Shown here: positions 8,879 through 17,395 of the stretch, one piece after another
Numbering within the stretch: the first letter of the stretch is position 1
How the letters are laid out: every line of letters begins with the position of its first letter
Assembly: GCA_900319715.1 (NCBI GenBank)
Contig: ONPM01000037.1
Coordinates: forward strand, 1 to 47,001
DNA length: 47,001 nt
From: an uncultured Prevotella sp.
GTDB lineage: Bacteria > Bacteroidota > Bacteroidia > Bacteroidales > Bacteroidaceae
Reading direction: 5' to 3'
Notes under the pieces: model-generated
The model's database searches: none
What the model saw: the letters and a program-made list of their open reading frames with translations, nothing else
What the model was told of the DNA's origin: nothing
Translations under genes and position numbers: made by a program

Positions 8879-9181
8879 ATGAAAACAACATTTGAGGAAA
8901 AAGAAGGTAAGTACATCATGCACTTTGAGGGTCGTCTCGACACAGCAGCATCCATCCAGACGGAACAGGAAATGAAAGTTCTGCACAACTGCGAAGGTCA
9001 CGACATCATCCTTGATTGTGAGAAACTTGAATACATCTCTTCCAGCGGACTTCGTCTCTTCCTGGCACTACTCAAGGTCGCTAAGTCTAAGGGCAGCAAG
9101 GTTGCTGTCGCCGGCATGAACGACAACCTCCGACAGGTGTTTGCCATGACGGGCTTCACCCACCTCTTCGAGTTCGTATGA
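8879..9181 (+). CDS. STAS-domain protein (anti-sigma factor antagonist type)
   Basis: A 100-residue single STAS domain with the signature LDCEKLEYISSSGLRLF; one of the serines in SSSGL is the expected phosphorylation site for the RsbW-like kinase encoded just upstream. The C-terminal ALLKVAKSKGSKVAVAGM segment is typical of RsbV/SpoIIAA-like antagonists. It resembles the STAS protein at 3343-3654 (shared S-GLR core, K..A.SKG and a VTGF/MTGF turn). Its TGA overlaps the ATG of the alarmone synthetase gene (ATGA at 9178-9181), so the two are probably translated together. Confidence 0.88.
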   Translation: MKTTFEEKEGKYIMHFEGRLDTAASIQTEQEMKVLHNCEGHDIILDCEKLEYISSSGLRLFLALLKVAKSKGSKVAVAGMNDNLRQVFAMTGFTHLFEFV

Positions 9182-10242
9182 ACATGCTGAGTCCACACAC
9201 TGTGGATCTCTTGAACGCATATAACGCTCATCTTCCACAGTTGGAACAGTTGGCTGAGCAGGTTTCCAGCATGCTACTGAAGGCACTGCGCGAACAGAAT
9301 ATCCAACTTAACACCTTCGAGCGCCGTGTAAAGACGGAAGACTCACTGACAGGCAAGTTGGAGAAGAAGGGGAATAAGTATAGAACCATCTACGATATTA
9401 CCGACCTCGTCGGTATCAGGGCTGTGACCTATTACACCGACGACGTCGACAAGGTGGCAGCCATCGCCAAGCAGATATTCGACATCGACTGGAAGAATTC
9501 TGTGGATAAGCGCAAGCACCAGTTAGACAGTTTCGGCTACCTCTCTCTTCACTACATCTGCTATCTGAAGGAAGGACCATTACGCGACATCCCCTTCGAG
9601 ATACAGATGCGGACAGCCTTGCAGCACGTGTGGTCGGCCATTGAGCACGACATCGGCTACAAAGGCGCCGTCAAACTGCCCCCCGAGTTCGTACGTCAGT
9701 TCAGCCGTCTGGCGGGCATGCTCGAGATGGCTGACGACGAGTTCAGCCGTCTGAGAACTGCTATGTCGGAATACCGCCGGCAGGTGCATTCGCTGGTCAA
9801 GTCTGGCCAGTTCAGCGAAGTGTCACTCTCTACGGAGTCCTTCCGCCAATTTCTTGAATTGCGCCCCTTCGACCGCCTGAACCAGCGCATCGCAGCCGTC
9901 AACCAAGCGGAGATCTTCCCTGCCCCGATGATGAATTTCCTGCCTATACTCGAGACCTTCCGTTTCAAAGACCTCGGCGACGTGCAACAATTCATCGATG
10001 AGAACAGCGAGGACGCTTACCAACTGGCACTCTCCCAGTTGGCCGTCACCGATCTCGACATCCTCTCCGAGAGTATCGGACTGCAGAACCTCTGTCTGGT
10101 CTATGCCCTCAAACAGGGAGGCGGCCTGTACGGCATCAAGGCCGTCTACGATGCCGTCAACGGCGAGCAGGCCGCCAATATCACGCTGGCAGAGGGTGTA
10201 CTCCACCTAGCACAGCAACTGCCGTTCATGCACAGACTATAG
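9178..10242 (+). CDS. RelA/SpoT-domain protein (probable small alarmone synthetase)
   Basis: A 354-residue protein with a (p)ppGpp synthetase domain at about 45-165 and no HD hydrolase, TGS or ACT domain. Family motifs: VKTEDSLTGKLEKKG (51-65), DITDLVGIRAVTYYTDDV (73-90; Asp76 at the Mg-binding position), FGYLSLHY (119-126) and FEIQMRTALQHVWS (140-153; Glu141 is the catalytic-type Glu), then EHDIGYK. Key residues are intact, so it is probably active, transferring pyrophosphate from ATP to GDP/GTP. The C-terminal half (170-354) is helical and not recognised. The start overlaps the upstream STAS stop. A strong palindromic terminator follows. Confidence 0.85.
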   Translation: MNMLSPHTVDLLNAYNAHLPQLEQLAEQVSSMLLKALREQNIQLNTFERRVKTEDSLTGKLEKKGNKYRTIYDITDLVGIRAVTYYTDDVDKVAAIAKQIFDIDWKNSVDKRKHQLDSFGYLSLHYICYLKEGPLRDIPFEIQMRTALQHVWSAIEHDIGYKGAVKLPPEFVRQFSRLAGMLEMADDEFSRLRTAMSEYRRQVHSLVKSGQFSEVSLSTESFRQFLELRPFDRLNQRIAAVNQAEIFPAPMMNFLPILETFRFKDLGDVQQFIDENSEDAYQLALSQLAVTDLDILSESIGLQNLCLVYALKQGGGLYGIKAVYDAVNGEQAANITLAEGVLHLAQQLPFMHRL

Positions 10243-10258
10243 CACAAACGCAATACGA

Positions 10259-10296
10259 ATTAAATCCCGAAACGCTCGCACGTTTCGGGATTTAAT
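10259..10296. terminator. bidirectional terminator hairpin
   Basis: A perfect 16-bp stem (10259-10274 with 10281-10296) and 6-base loop lies between the convergent alarmone synthetase and DASS transporter genes; the stem ends are A/T-rich on both strands, which suits termination in both directions. Confidence 0.85.
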
Positions 10297-10329
10297 ACGT
10301 TTATATAGGACAATGTGCCTATTCTATCA

Positions 10330-11835
10330 TCAAATCAGACGGAGTGTTCCCATCAAGTAGACGAGGCCGAAGCCAAGTACCATCGAAAGGACACCCATGA
10401 TAATACCAATCTTCGACATATCCTTCTGTTTGACATACCCAGTAGCGAAAGCCAAGGCATTCGGTGGGGTAGAGATAGGCAGAATCATGGCTGAAGAAGC
10501 GGCAATGGCCACACCAATCAATACAGTACCCGTACCACCGATAGGTGCGAGTTTATCACCCATTGCACCGCAGACCACAGCCAGAATAGGCATTAGCAGA
10601 GCGGCTGTCGCTGAGTTGGAGATGAAGTTGGAGAGAACATAACAGATAGCACCCCCCAACAACAGGATCAGCAGTGGCGAGAACTCACCGAAGGGGATGC
10701 TCTCCACAGCATTAGCAGCCAGACCAGAGGCATTCAGACCATAACCGAGGGCAAAGCCACCAGCCACCATCCAGATAACACTCCAGTTGATCTGCTCCAA
10801 GTCGCGCTTGTTGATAACACCCGTCAGGGCAAAGATACAGAAGGGGACCATAGCCACCGTATTAGCATTGATGCCGGTGAAACGGTCAGAGAGCCAGAGA
10901 GCAATGGTAAGGAAGAAAGTGATTATGACCACTGTGGAGTGGAATCCCTTCTGCATACCTCCTTCTATGTTCAGTTCTACCGTTTTCTGGCTGAAAGGGA
11001 AGAACTTCAGAAGCAGCCGCCAACTGATAAACAACAGCAAGATTACCAAGGGGAACATGAACATCATCCACTGACCGAAGCCCAGACCCATGTTCAGTCC
11101 CTCAGGATCGTTCAGATACTTCAAGGCGATATTGTTCGGCGGTGTACCTATAGGCGTACCCATACCACCCAGGTTGGCAGCTACAGGAATCGACATGGCC
11201 AGAGCGATACGACCCTTGCCCTCAGGAGGCAACTGACGGAATACAGGCGTAAGGAACGTGAGCATCATAGCGGCAGTAGCCGTGTTCGAGACAAACATCG
11301 AGAACAGACCCGTCACCAGCAGGAATCCCAATAGCACCATCTCACTCTTCGTTCCGAAAGGCTTCAGCAGCACTTTGGCCAATTGGGCATCGAGACCAGT
11401 CTTCGTAGCGGCGATAGCCAGAACAAATCCACCGATAAACAGCATGATTACTGGGTCAGCAAAGCAAGCCATCACACCCTTGTAACTGAGTACTTTGCCC
11501 ACCTCTTCCTCGTTTACCATCGGCGCGATACCACTGTCTGTACAGAATAGCAACATCAGTACCATGATGGCTATCGATGTGGCCCATGAACTGACTACTT
11601 CGAGAATCCACATCAATGTGGCAAAGGCAAAGATGGCAATCACGCGCTGCTGGATGACTGTCAGGTTCTGAATACCGAACCATTCCGTCGGAAGATTCCA
11701 GAGCAGGAGGGTGACTAATGCCACAATGGCAATCTTGACGACACGCTTGGCGCTGTCTTCGGGGTGATACTTACGCTGATGGCGCACCTTATGGTATGCG
11801 TCGACGAGATGAAAGCCTTCGTAAATGTGAAACAT
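10330..11835 (-). CDS. DASS/SLC13-family anion:Na+ symporter
   Basis: A 501-residue polytopic membrane protein of the divalent-anion:sodium symporter family. It carries two inverted-repeat ion-site motifs, SNTATAAM (183-190) and SNSATAALLMP (406-416), each followed by a TPP segment (GTPIGTPPNN at 226-235; STPPNALAF near the C-terminus), as in VcINDY and SdcS. It probably imports succinate, fumarate or another di/tricarboxylate, though sulfate cannot be excluded. Many hydrophobic segments span the protein. It has its own promoter and ends at a shared terminator, so it appears monocistronic. The signal-transduction genes upstream on the same strand may or may not be related. Confidence 0.9.
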   Translation of the reverse strand: MFHIYEGFHLVDAYHKVRHQRKYHPEDSAKRVVKIAIVALVTLLLWNLPTEWFGIQNLTVIQQRVIAIFAFATLMWILEVVSSWATSIAIMVLMLLFCTDSGIAPMVNEEEVGKVLSYKGVMACFADPVIMLFIGGFVLAIAATKTGLDAQLAKVLLKPFGTKSEMVLLGFLLVTGLFSMFVSNTATAAMMLTFLTPVFRQLPPEGKGRIALAMSIPVAANLGGMGTPIGTPPNNIALKYLNDPEGLNMGLGFGQWMMFMFPLVILLLFISWRLLLKFFPFSQKTVELNIEGGMQKGFHSTVVIITFFLTIALWLSDRFTGINANTVAMVPFCIFALTGVINKRDLEQINWSVIWMVAGGFALGYGLNASGLAANAVESIPFGEFSPLLILLLGGAICYVLSNFISNSATAALLMPILAVVCGAMGDKLAPIGGTGTVLIGVAIAASSAMILPISTPPNALAFATGYVKQKDMSKIGIIMGVLSMVLGFGLVYLMGTLRLI

Positions 11836-11876
11836 ATCTTATCGTTGTATTTGAATGAATAGGCGGAAATCGAGTG

Positions 11877-11884
11877 CAAAGGTA
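11877..11884 (-). promoter_or_regulatory. -7 box TACCTTTG for the DASS transporter
   Basis: On the minus strand TACCTTTG followed by CA lies 41 bp before the transporter ATG at 11835, in the gap after the LytTR regulator gene. Confidence 0.72.
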
Positions 11885-12007
11885 CTAAATAAAGTGGAAA
11901 ATGGAAAGAAGAAAGCGGAAAGAAATTGACTATTAAGTGTATAAATACACGAAAACATCCCCAAAGGCGAAGACCGTGAGGATGATTGATATGTAGAGTT
12001 TGCAATT

Positions 12008-12730
12008 TTATTTCCCCAAGAACTTGGTATCCAAATAGGCCTGGAAGGTCTCTTTGTACATATCGCCGATGGGAAGATAGGTCTCGGCGTCCATGATGAC
12101 CCGGTTCTTGTTCACCTCCTGGATCTTGTTGAGGTTGATGATATAGGAGCGATGGATGCGCATGAAGTAATCCGGCAATCGCTCTTCCATCTTCTTCATC
12201 GACAACAGGGTGATAATGGGCTTCGCCTCGCCTTCTATCCACACTTTCAGGTACTCGCTCATGCCCTCAATATATCGGATGTCAGGGATGCTGACCTTCA
12301 CGACACGGTAGTCGGTCTTGAGGAAGATGACATCGTTTTCAGCCTGAGAGTGCTCATGTCTCTCAGTCTTCTGTTCTATCCTCTCGCTTAATCGATTGGC
12401 CGCCCGCTGGAATTCCTGCAGGCCGAAAGGCTTCAGCAGATAGTCGACGGCATTGACACGGAAGCCCTCGACGGCGTACTCGGAGTAAGCCGTGGTGAAG
12501 ACGATCTGTGGCGGTACAGCAAGCGACTTCACGAAGTCCATGCCGTTGAGGTCGGGCATGTTGATGTCGCAGAAGATGGCATCCACCGTGTCGTGCTCCA
12601 GGAACGCACGGGCTTCCAGCGCACTCTGGCACTGGGCAGCCAGTTCGAGGAACGACACCTTATTTATATATGTAACGAGTTGTTGCAGAGCCAACGGCTC
12701 ATCATCGATAGCAAGACAACGGATATTCAT
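12008..12730 (-). CDS. LytTR-family response regulator
   Basis: A 240-residue regulator with an N-terminal receiver domain (acidic pair Asp9-Asp10, phosphoacceptor Asp55 in IFCDINMPDLNG, Lys100 in YLLKPFG) and a C-terminal LytTR DNA-binding domain (FLKTDYRVVKV.., YFMRIHRSYIINL). The ATG at 12730 is preferred over the upstream in-frame GTG at 12742, because it puts the receiver strand IRCLAIDDEP at the N-terminus. It lies 16 bp behind the LytS-type kinase gene, its evident partner. LytTR regulators typically bind paired direct repeats in promoters; no target site was identified here. Confidence 0.92.
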   Translation of the reverse strand: MNIRCLAIDDEPLALQQLVTYINKVSFLELAAQCQSALEARAFLEHDTVDAIFCDINMPDLNGMDFVKSLAVPPQIVFTTAYSEYAVEGFRVNAVDYLLKPFGLQEFQRAANRLSERIEQKTERHEHSQAENDVIFLKTDYRVVKVSIPDIRYIEGMSEYLKVWIEGEAKPIITLLSMKKMEERLPDYFMRIHRSYIINLNKIQEVNKNRVIMDAETYLPIGDMYKETFQAYLDTKFLGK

Positions 12731-12746
12731 TTGCTGATTCACGGAT

Positions 12747-13925
12747 TTACGATTTACACATTGATGATTGGAGGGGAATGACGAGTTCTACGGTATAGAC
12801 ATCAGGCTCGTCGCTGATGTCGAGCGTATAGTTCTTACCATATATCAGATCCAGCCGGCTCCGCACATTGACGAGGCCCACGCCGCCTTTCTCCTCGTTG
12901 GGTTTCTCTGCCTTCGAGTTACGGCATGAGAACCGCAGCATCTCTCCCTCGACCACGCCAGACACCTCGATAAACGACTCCTGCTGGTAACTGACTCCAT
13001 GTTTAAAGGCGTTCTCGATGAAGGTGATGAGTATCAGCGGCGGAATCTGACGGTCTGGAGTTTCCTGGGGAAGGCTGACATGGATACGTACCTTATCAGT
13101 ATAACGCAACTGCATCAGCGTAATATAGTGACGGACAAAGTCGAACTCCCGCGTCAACGGCACGACCTGTTTATTACCCTCGTAAAGCACAAATCGCATC
13201 ATCTTCGACAGTTCCAGAATCGTATCCTTCGCCTTCTCAGGGTCTATGTCAACAAGGGCATGGATGTTGTTGAGTGTATTCATGAAGAAATGCGGATTGA
13301 TCTGATAGCGCAGGTACTCCAACTGCTGCTCCAGGTTCTGCTTCTCCAGTTGGGCCAGTCGCTTACGGTCGTCGCGACTGCGGAAATAGCCCTTGATACC
13401 CAAGTTGGCACCAAACATCAAGATAAGCAGGACGACGGCCATGATGTCTCGCTCGCCAACGAAGGGAGGCGGTCCGTTGCGACGATGCATCTGGGGACCA
13501 GGCTCACCAAACGGCTGATGACCGCCATCGAACTCTTTCGGCGGCTCATCGAAGTGAGGCCGATGCCTGTCTGCCTGTTCTATATGCGGCCTGTGCCTCA
13601 GAGGCTTCCTGACATGAGGCCGGCTGTTACACTGATAAACCATAAAAGCCACGAGGACCACTGCCACGATGGAGAAATACGCCACCCTGCGGTGCTGATG
13701 CACCAACAGCGGCGCCAGCAAGAAGTTATGGATGAGGAACAGGACGAGGTAAATCGTGAACTTACGCCATACCAAGAACACCTCTGCCCAGTCGAATGTG
13801 ACATTCGAATCGCTGATGGTGCGCACATACAGACTCAGCAGCGGGGCTGCAAAGAGCAGTCCCCACACCACCAAGTAAGCGATATTCTCCTGACGCGATT
13901 GCTTCATCCAATGCACTTTTGTCAT
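12747..13925 (-). CDS. LytS-type sensor histidine kinase with His-rich periplasmic loop
   Basis: A 392-residue kinase of the His_kinase (PF06580) family. Four membrane segments lie near 15-34, 54-74, 80-97 and 160-178, then a short coiled segment and the kinase core with phosphoacceptor His212 in YQINPHFFMNTLNN and ATP-binding motifs ENAFKHG and GGVGLVNVRSRL. The predicted periplasmic loop (about 99-159) is rich in His, Arg and Pro, with RPH recurring (RPHVRKP, RHRPHIEQ, RHRPHFDE) and seven histidines, suggesting metal or polyanion sensing. The ATG at 13925 is chosen over a TTG at 13931; a further ATG at 13907 is possible. It starts 33 bp after the beta-helix gene and is probably co-transcribed with it. 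Confidence 0.9.
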   Translation of the reverse strand: MTKVHWMKQSRQENIAYLVVWGLLFAAPLLSLYVRTISDSNVTFDWAEVFLVWRKFTIYLVLFLIHNFLLAPLLVHQHRRVAYFSIVAVVLVAFMVYQCNSRPHVRKPLRHRPHIEQADRHRPHFDEPPKEFDGGHQPFGEPGPQMHRRNGPPPFVGERDIMAVVLLILMFGANLGIKGYFRSRDDRKRLAQLEKQNLEQQLEYLRYQINPHFFMNTLNNIHALVDIDPEKAKDTILELSKMMRFVLYEGNKQVVPLTREFDFVRHYITLMQLRYTDKVRIHVSLPQETPDRQIPPLILITFIENAFKHGVSYQQESFIEVSGVVEGEMLRFSCRNSKAEKPNEEKGGVGLVNVRSRLDLIYGKNYTLDISDEPDVYTVELVIPLQSSMCKS

Positions 13926-13958
13926 ATACAATAACGTAAGAATCCAAAATATATTGTT

Positions 13959-15899
13959 TCAGTGCCATCCACCAGGGAAGCCTCCTCCGCCACCGCCAGG
14001 ACCAAAACCACCGCCACCACTATAGGACGAGAGGCTGACCGTCGATCCTCCGCTAACGCTGGCATCAGTATAGCCCATGCCATCGAAGATGCTGTTACCG
14101 CCGCTGACGGTGACACCACTTTCCAGCGAGGGATGTGAGGCACCAGACAACACGATGCCGCTGCCACCGCTCGAAGGTGTCTTGAAGGCGAAGGTGTCGC
14201 TGCCAACGGTCAGGGCATACCAAGTGTTCTTGCTCCAAGAACCGGCAGAATAGCACGACTGCGACAGGCTGCTGCCACTCTCTATACCACCAATGGCGAT
14301 GATGGTGCCGCCCTCGACGTAAAGTTTATAGCCACCTTCGGTATTGGCATCCAGAGCCACTTCGGGAGAACCCGAGCAGATGGCATAGACCAGTCCGCCC
14401 TTGAGATACATGTTCCCGTTGGAGTCCAGACCGTCATTACCCGTGGAATAGCCACAGACATATCCACCGCTGACCGTCATATGGCTGGCAGCATTGATGG
14501 CATCGTCGCTGGCCTGCACATAGACCTGTCCGCCACTGATGGTGATGGTACCTTTCGACTCCAGTCCCTCATGGCTCTTGGAATAGACATTGACCGTACC
14601 ACCCGTAATGGTGATATCTCCATCGGCTTTCACACCCTTGGCGTACTTATGACTAGACGATGAACTGCTGCTGCCACCCCAGCCGCCAGGTCTGAATCCA
14701 CCCTGACCGCTCGAAGAACCATAGTTCGTGCCCTGTGCCTGAGCGATGATCTGGCCGCCACTGATGTTAAGGGTGCCGTCAGAGTTGATGGCGCGTCCGC
14801 CCTGTCCGCTGTTAGTCAGCGTCAGGGTGCCGCCGCTGATGTCGATGGCCGTATCAGCCTTCAGACAGGCACTTGCCACCAAGTCAGAGGTGTCGCTGGC
14901 GTCCACGCCACCACTGTTGGTCACAGTAATATTGGTGGTCGTGCTAGTCTCATTAATATAGAGTGTGCCCACGGCCTTGACGCCCTTGGAACCAACAGCA
15001 GAGGTATTGATGTTCAGCGTGCCGCCTTGTATGTAGATATTGCCAGAGTTCTCATCCTCATGGTCAGTGGTCTCGCCTGTGACGTCATCATCGTCCTCGA
15101 GATCGCACTGGATACCGTCATCACCGGCACTGATGGTCACGTCGCCGCTGTTCATGACAAAGTATTTATTGCACGAGATGCCATCTCCCGCCGTTGACTT
15201 CACGGTCAGCGTCAGGTTCTTCACCGTGACATAGTCACCGCTCTTGATGGCATGCTTGGTGTTGCCGTTGACAGTCAGTGAACCCTTACCCTGCAGTTGG
15301 ATCTGTCCCTTACTGTAGATGCAACCTTTCCAACCCTCATTGGCATCGGCACCATCAGTGAGTGTGTTGACTGTCCCATTCTTAGCACTGATCTGTATGC
15401 GCTTCTTGTTGCTGATATTGATGGCAGGACCTGAAGGATTGGTCAGCGAGACACCTGCTAAAGATACCGTACACTTGTAAGAACCATCAAGGGCAAACTC
15501 GCCGTCGGCAGTCGTCCCTGATAACTGATAGGTTATTTCATCATCGTCCACAGCGTCTGTATTCGTCTGTGCGATGGTGACGTGATTGCCGCTGATGGTT
15601 GGTGTGACATACTGTGCCACATTGCCTGCCACCGTCACAACGGCACTGCCACCAGTGCTATAGGCTATGTCGACCAGATTGGCAGTGACTTTGGTATCGT
15701 CCACCGTCATTTCATCGATATCTGAGAGCGAAAAGGTCTTACCCATAATGGTCACCGTCTCGCCGTCAGCGTAGGTCATCTCTCCCGTCTGAGCGGCAGG
15801 GAACTGGTAGACTACGCTGCCCACCTTGACGTTCAGCGTCTGAGCCGTGGCTGCTATCGTCAGCACAAGGGCTACTATATATAATAAGGTACGTTTCAT
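13959..15899 (-). CDS. secreted beta-helix carbohydrate-binding protein (Cthe_2159/DUF4353-like)
   Basis: A 646-residue exported protein with a signal peptide ending near ATAQ (residue 20). Most of the chain is built of short strand repeats of the type ISGGTLTL / DGDITITGGTV / SDDAINAASHMTVSGG, the pattern of right-handed parallel beta-helices and of the Cthe_2159 family, whose founder binds acidic polysaccharide and calcium. An acidic patch (DLEDDDDVTGE) and low-complexity Ser and Gly runs break the helix, and the C-terminus is Gly-rich (GGGGFGPGGGGGGFPGG). Its ATG overlaps the stop of the small secreted protein upstream (ATGA), and a kinase-regulator pair follows at 33 bp. Ligand is unknown. 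Confidence 0.8.
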   Translation of the reverse strand: MKRTLLYIVALVLTIAATAQTLNVKVGSVVYQFPAAQTGEMTYADGETVTIMGKTFSLSDIDEMTVDDTKVTANLVDIAYSTGGSAVVTVAGNVAQYVTPTISGNHVTIAQTNTDAVDDDEITYQLSGTTADGEFALDGSYKCTVSLAGVSLTNPSGPAINISNKKRIQISAKNGTVNTLTDGADANEGWKGCIYSKGQIQLQGKGSLTVNGNTKHAIKSGDYVTVKNLTLTVKSTAGDGISCNKYFVMNSGDVTISAGDDGIQCDLEDDDDVTGETTDHEDENSGNIYIQGGTLNINTSAVGSKGVKAVGTLYINETSTTTNITVTNSGGVDASDTSDLVASACLKADTAIDISGGTLTLTNSGQGGRAINSDGTLNISGGQIIAQAQGTNYGSSSGQGGFRPGGWGGSSSSSSSHKYAKGVKADGDITITGGTVNVYSKSHEGLESKGTITISGGQVYVQASDDAINAASHMTVSGGYVCGYSTGNDGLDSNGNMYLKGGLVYAICSGSPEVALDANTEGGYKLYVEGGTIIAIGGIESGSSLSQSCYSAGSWSKNTWYALTVGSDTFAFKTPSSGGSGIVLSGASHPSLESGVTVSGGNSIFDGMGYTDASVSGGSTVSLSSYSGGGGFGPGGGGGGFPGGWH

Positions 15900-16267
15900 T
15901 TCACAATCATCTTATAGGTTTTTGACTTCGTCTTGACAATATAGACACCGCGCTTCATCTGCTCCTTCGTAACCTTATGCCCCTGAAGGTCGTAGATGTC
16001 TGCTGCCTCATCGAGCGTGGCAGTGGTGATCTCCTCGATAGCGGTCGTCTCGCTGGTATTCGAGAAGTACATCTTCGAGAGGTTTGAAAGGGTAAAGGTC
16101 TGCGAACCTGCCGTCAACGTGTTTCCGCTGACTGTCAGTGTCAACGACGACACATCAACGGAAGCCTTCGCCCCGTCCGTCGTCTCAAAGGTCAGGTAGG
16201 CATATTCTTCGGCTTGCACAGTCAGTGCCCCTACCAGAGCCATCATGATGATTACAATCTTCTTCAT
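15896..16267 (-). CDS. small secreted protein with C-terminal sorting-like tail
   Basis: A 123-residue protein with a signal peptide (MKKIVIIMMALVGALTVQA) and a central stretch resembling the N-terminal region of the next protein (GNTLTAG.QTFTLSNLSKM against GKTFSLSDIDEM). It ends in a tail IYDLQGHKVTKEQMKRGVY.. that recurs in the serpin and in the secreted protein at 46148-46876. Such tails resemble type IX secretion or surface-attachment C-terminal signals of Bacteroidetes, but no secretion genes are here. Function is unknown. Translation is coupled to the beta-helix gene through an ATGA overlap. Confidence 0.75.
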   Translation of the reverse strand: MKKIVIIMMALVGALTVQAEEYAYLTFETTDGAKASVDVSSLTLTVSGNTLTAGSQTFTLSNLSKMYFSNTSETTAIEEITTATLDEAADIYDLQGHKVTKEQMKRGVYIVKTKSKTYKMIVK

Positions 16268-16294
16268 ATCCGTGTAGTTTTATCTTTTCGGATG

Positions 16295-16302
16295 CAAAGA
16301 TA
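16295..16302 (-). promoter_or_regulatory. -7 box TATCTTTG for the secreted-protein/kinase operon
   Basis: On the minus strand TATCTTTG followed by CA lies 27 bp before the ATG at 16267. No other -7 box was found before the kinase gene, so the four genes down to 12008 may form one transcript. Confidence 0.7.
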
Positions 16303-16308
16303 ATAAGA

Positions 16309-16350
16309 AATCGGGGCGTTCGCCAAAAATATTCAACGAACGCCCCGATT
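16309..16350 (-). terminator. terminator after korB
   Basis: A perfect 14-bp stem (16309-16322 with 16337-16350) lies 19 bp beyond the korB stop; on the minus strand it is followed by a T-rich stretch. It insulates the kor operon from the next promoter. Confidence 0.82.
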
Positions 16351-16369
16351 TATTCTGTGAACCTATCTG

Positions 16370-17377
16370 TTACTTCACTTCCCAGATGTCATTGGTCTCA
16401 AGGAGTTCCATAAAATTATGGTACTTCTTCTGACCGCTGACCTCAGCGATTTGTGCGTGAACTGCATCGTTGTAGGTGGGAGCCTCCACGTCGCGGATCA
16501 CGCCGAGGGCGATGGGGAAGCCATCTTCGGGTGTCATCATGGCGAGTTTCAACTGCAGGGTGTTATCTTCACAGTGGGCATCATGCACAAGCACATCGTC
16601 AATGGTGTAGCCATCCTTACCGATCTCCACCACCTTCAGGCCGAAGCCCTGCTGCACGAGACCGAACTCATTGTTCTCACCAAACACGAGTTTCTCGCCG
16701 TGCCTTACATAAATGGCATTCTTCTTACGACCCTCGTTATTGTATACGATATCGTGGCAGTGGTCATTGAAGATCACACAGTTCTGCAGGATCTCACAGA
16801 CCGAAGCACCCTTGTGCTCATAGGCAGCCTTCAGAATCTCCACCGTTCCCTTGGCATCGGTAGCCACGGCACGGGCGAAGAAGTGTCCACGGGCACCGAA
16901 GCAGAGTTCGGCAGGACGGAAGGGATCCTCAACTGTACCGTAAGGACTCGACTTCGACACGAAGCCACGGGGAGAGGTGGGGGAATACTGACCCTTCGTC
17001 AGACCGTAGATACGGTTGTTGAGCAGGATCATATTCAGGTCGATGTTACGACGGTTGGCATGGATAAAGTGGTTACCACCGATAGCCAGTCCGTCACCGT
17101 CGCCAGACACCTGCCAGACGGTGAGGTTGGGATTAGCCACCTTCGCACCAGTAGCGATGGCGGCAGCACGACCATGAATGGTGTTCATGCCGTAGGTAGC
17201 CATATAGTGAGGCAGACGGCTCGAGCAGCCGATACCACTGATCACTGCAACATTCTCGGGAGCCACGCCGATTTCAGCCATGGCCTTATGGAGCGATGCC
17301 AGGAAGAAGTGGTCACCGCAACCCGGACACCAACGAGGCTGTCCTTTCTTAAAATCACTTGCACTGTAGTTACTCAT
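16370..17377 (-). CDS. korB: 2-oxoglutarate:ferredoxin oxidoreductase, beta subunit
   Basis: A 335-residue thiamine-pyrophosphate subunit of a 2-oxoacid:ferredoxin oxidoreductase, most like KorB. WCPGCGDH (Cys17, Cys20) and GIGCSSR (Cys51) supply Fe-S cluster-type cysteines; the TPP/Mg motif runs from GDGDGLAIGG (92-101) to LNNRIYGLTKGQ (119-130). It works with KorA to form succinyl-CoA from 2-oxoglutarate while reducing ferredoxin, the usual anaerobic TCA-branch step in Bacteroidales. Without the GxxExxY cassette between them, korA and korB would be only about 31 bp apart. The 2-oxoglutarate assignment is by family resemblance. Confidence 0.92.
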   Translation of the reverse strand: MSNYSASDFKKGQPRWCPGCGDHFFLASLHKAMAEIGVAPENVAVISGIGCSSRLPHYMATYGMNTIHGRAAAIATGAKVANPNLTVWQVSGDGDGLAIGGNHFIHANRRNIDLNMILLNNRIYGLTKGQYSPTSPRGFVSKSSPYGTVEDPFRPAELCFGARGHFFARAVATDAKGTVEILKAAYEHKGASVCEILQNCVIFNDHCHDIVYNNEGRKKNAIYVRHGEKLVFGENNEFGLVQQGFGLKVVEIGKDGYTIDDVLVHDAHCEDNTLQLKLAMMTPEDGFPIALGVIRDVEAPTYNDAVHAQIAEVSGQKKYHNFMELLETNDIWEVK

Positions 17378-17395
17378 ATTCTTTTCTTTTTTCTA

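Noticed and set aside
10259-10296. Palindrome as an attachment site or element end
   Set aside because: Its place between two convergent genes and its single copy fit a bidirectional terminator better.
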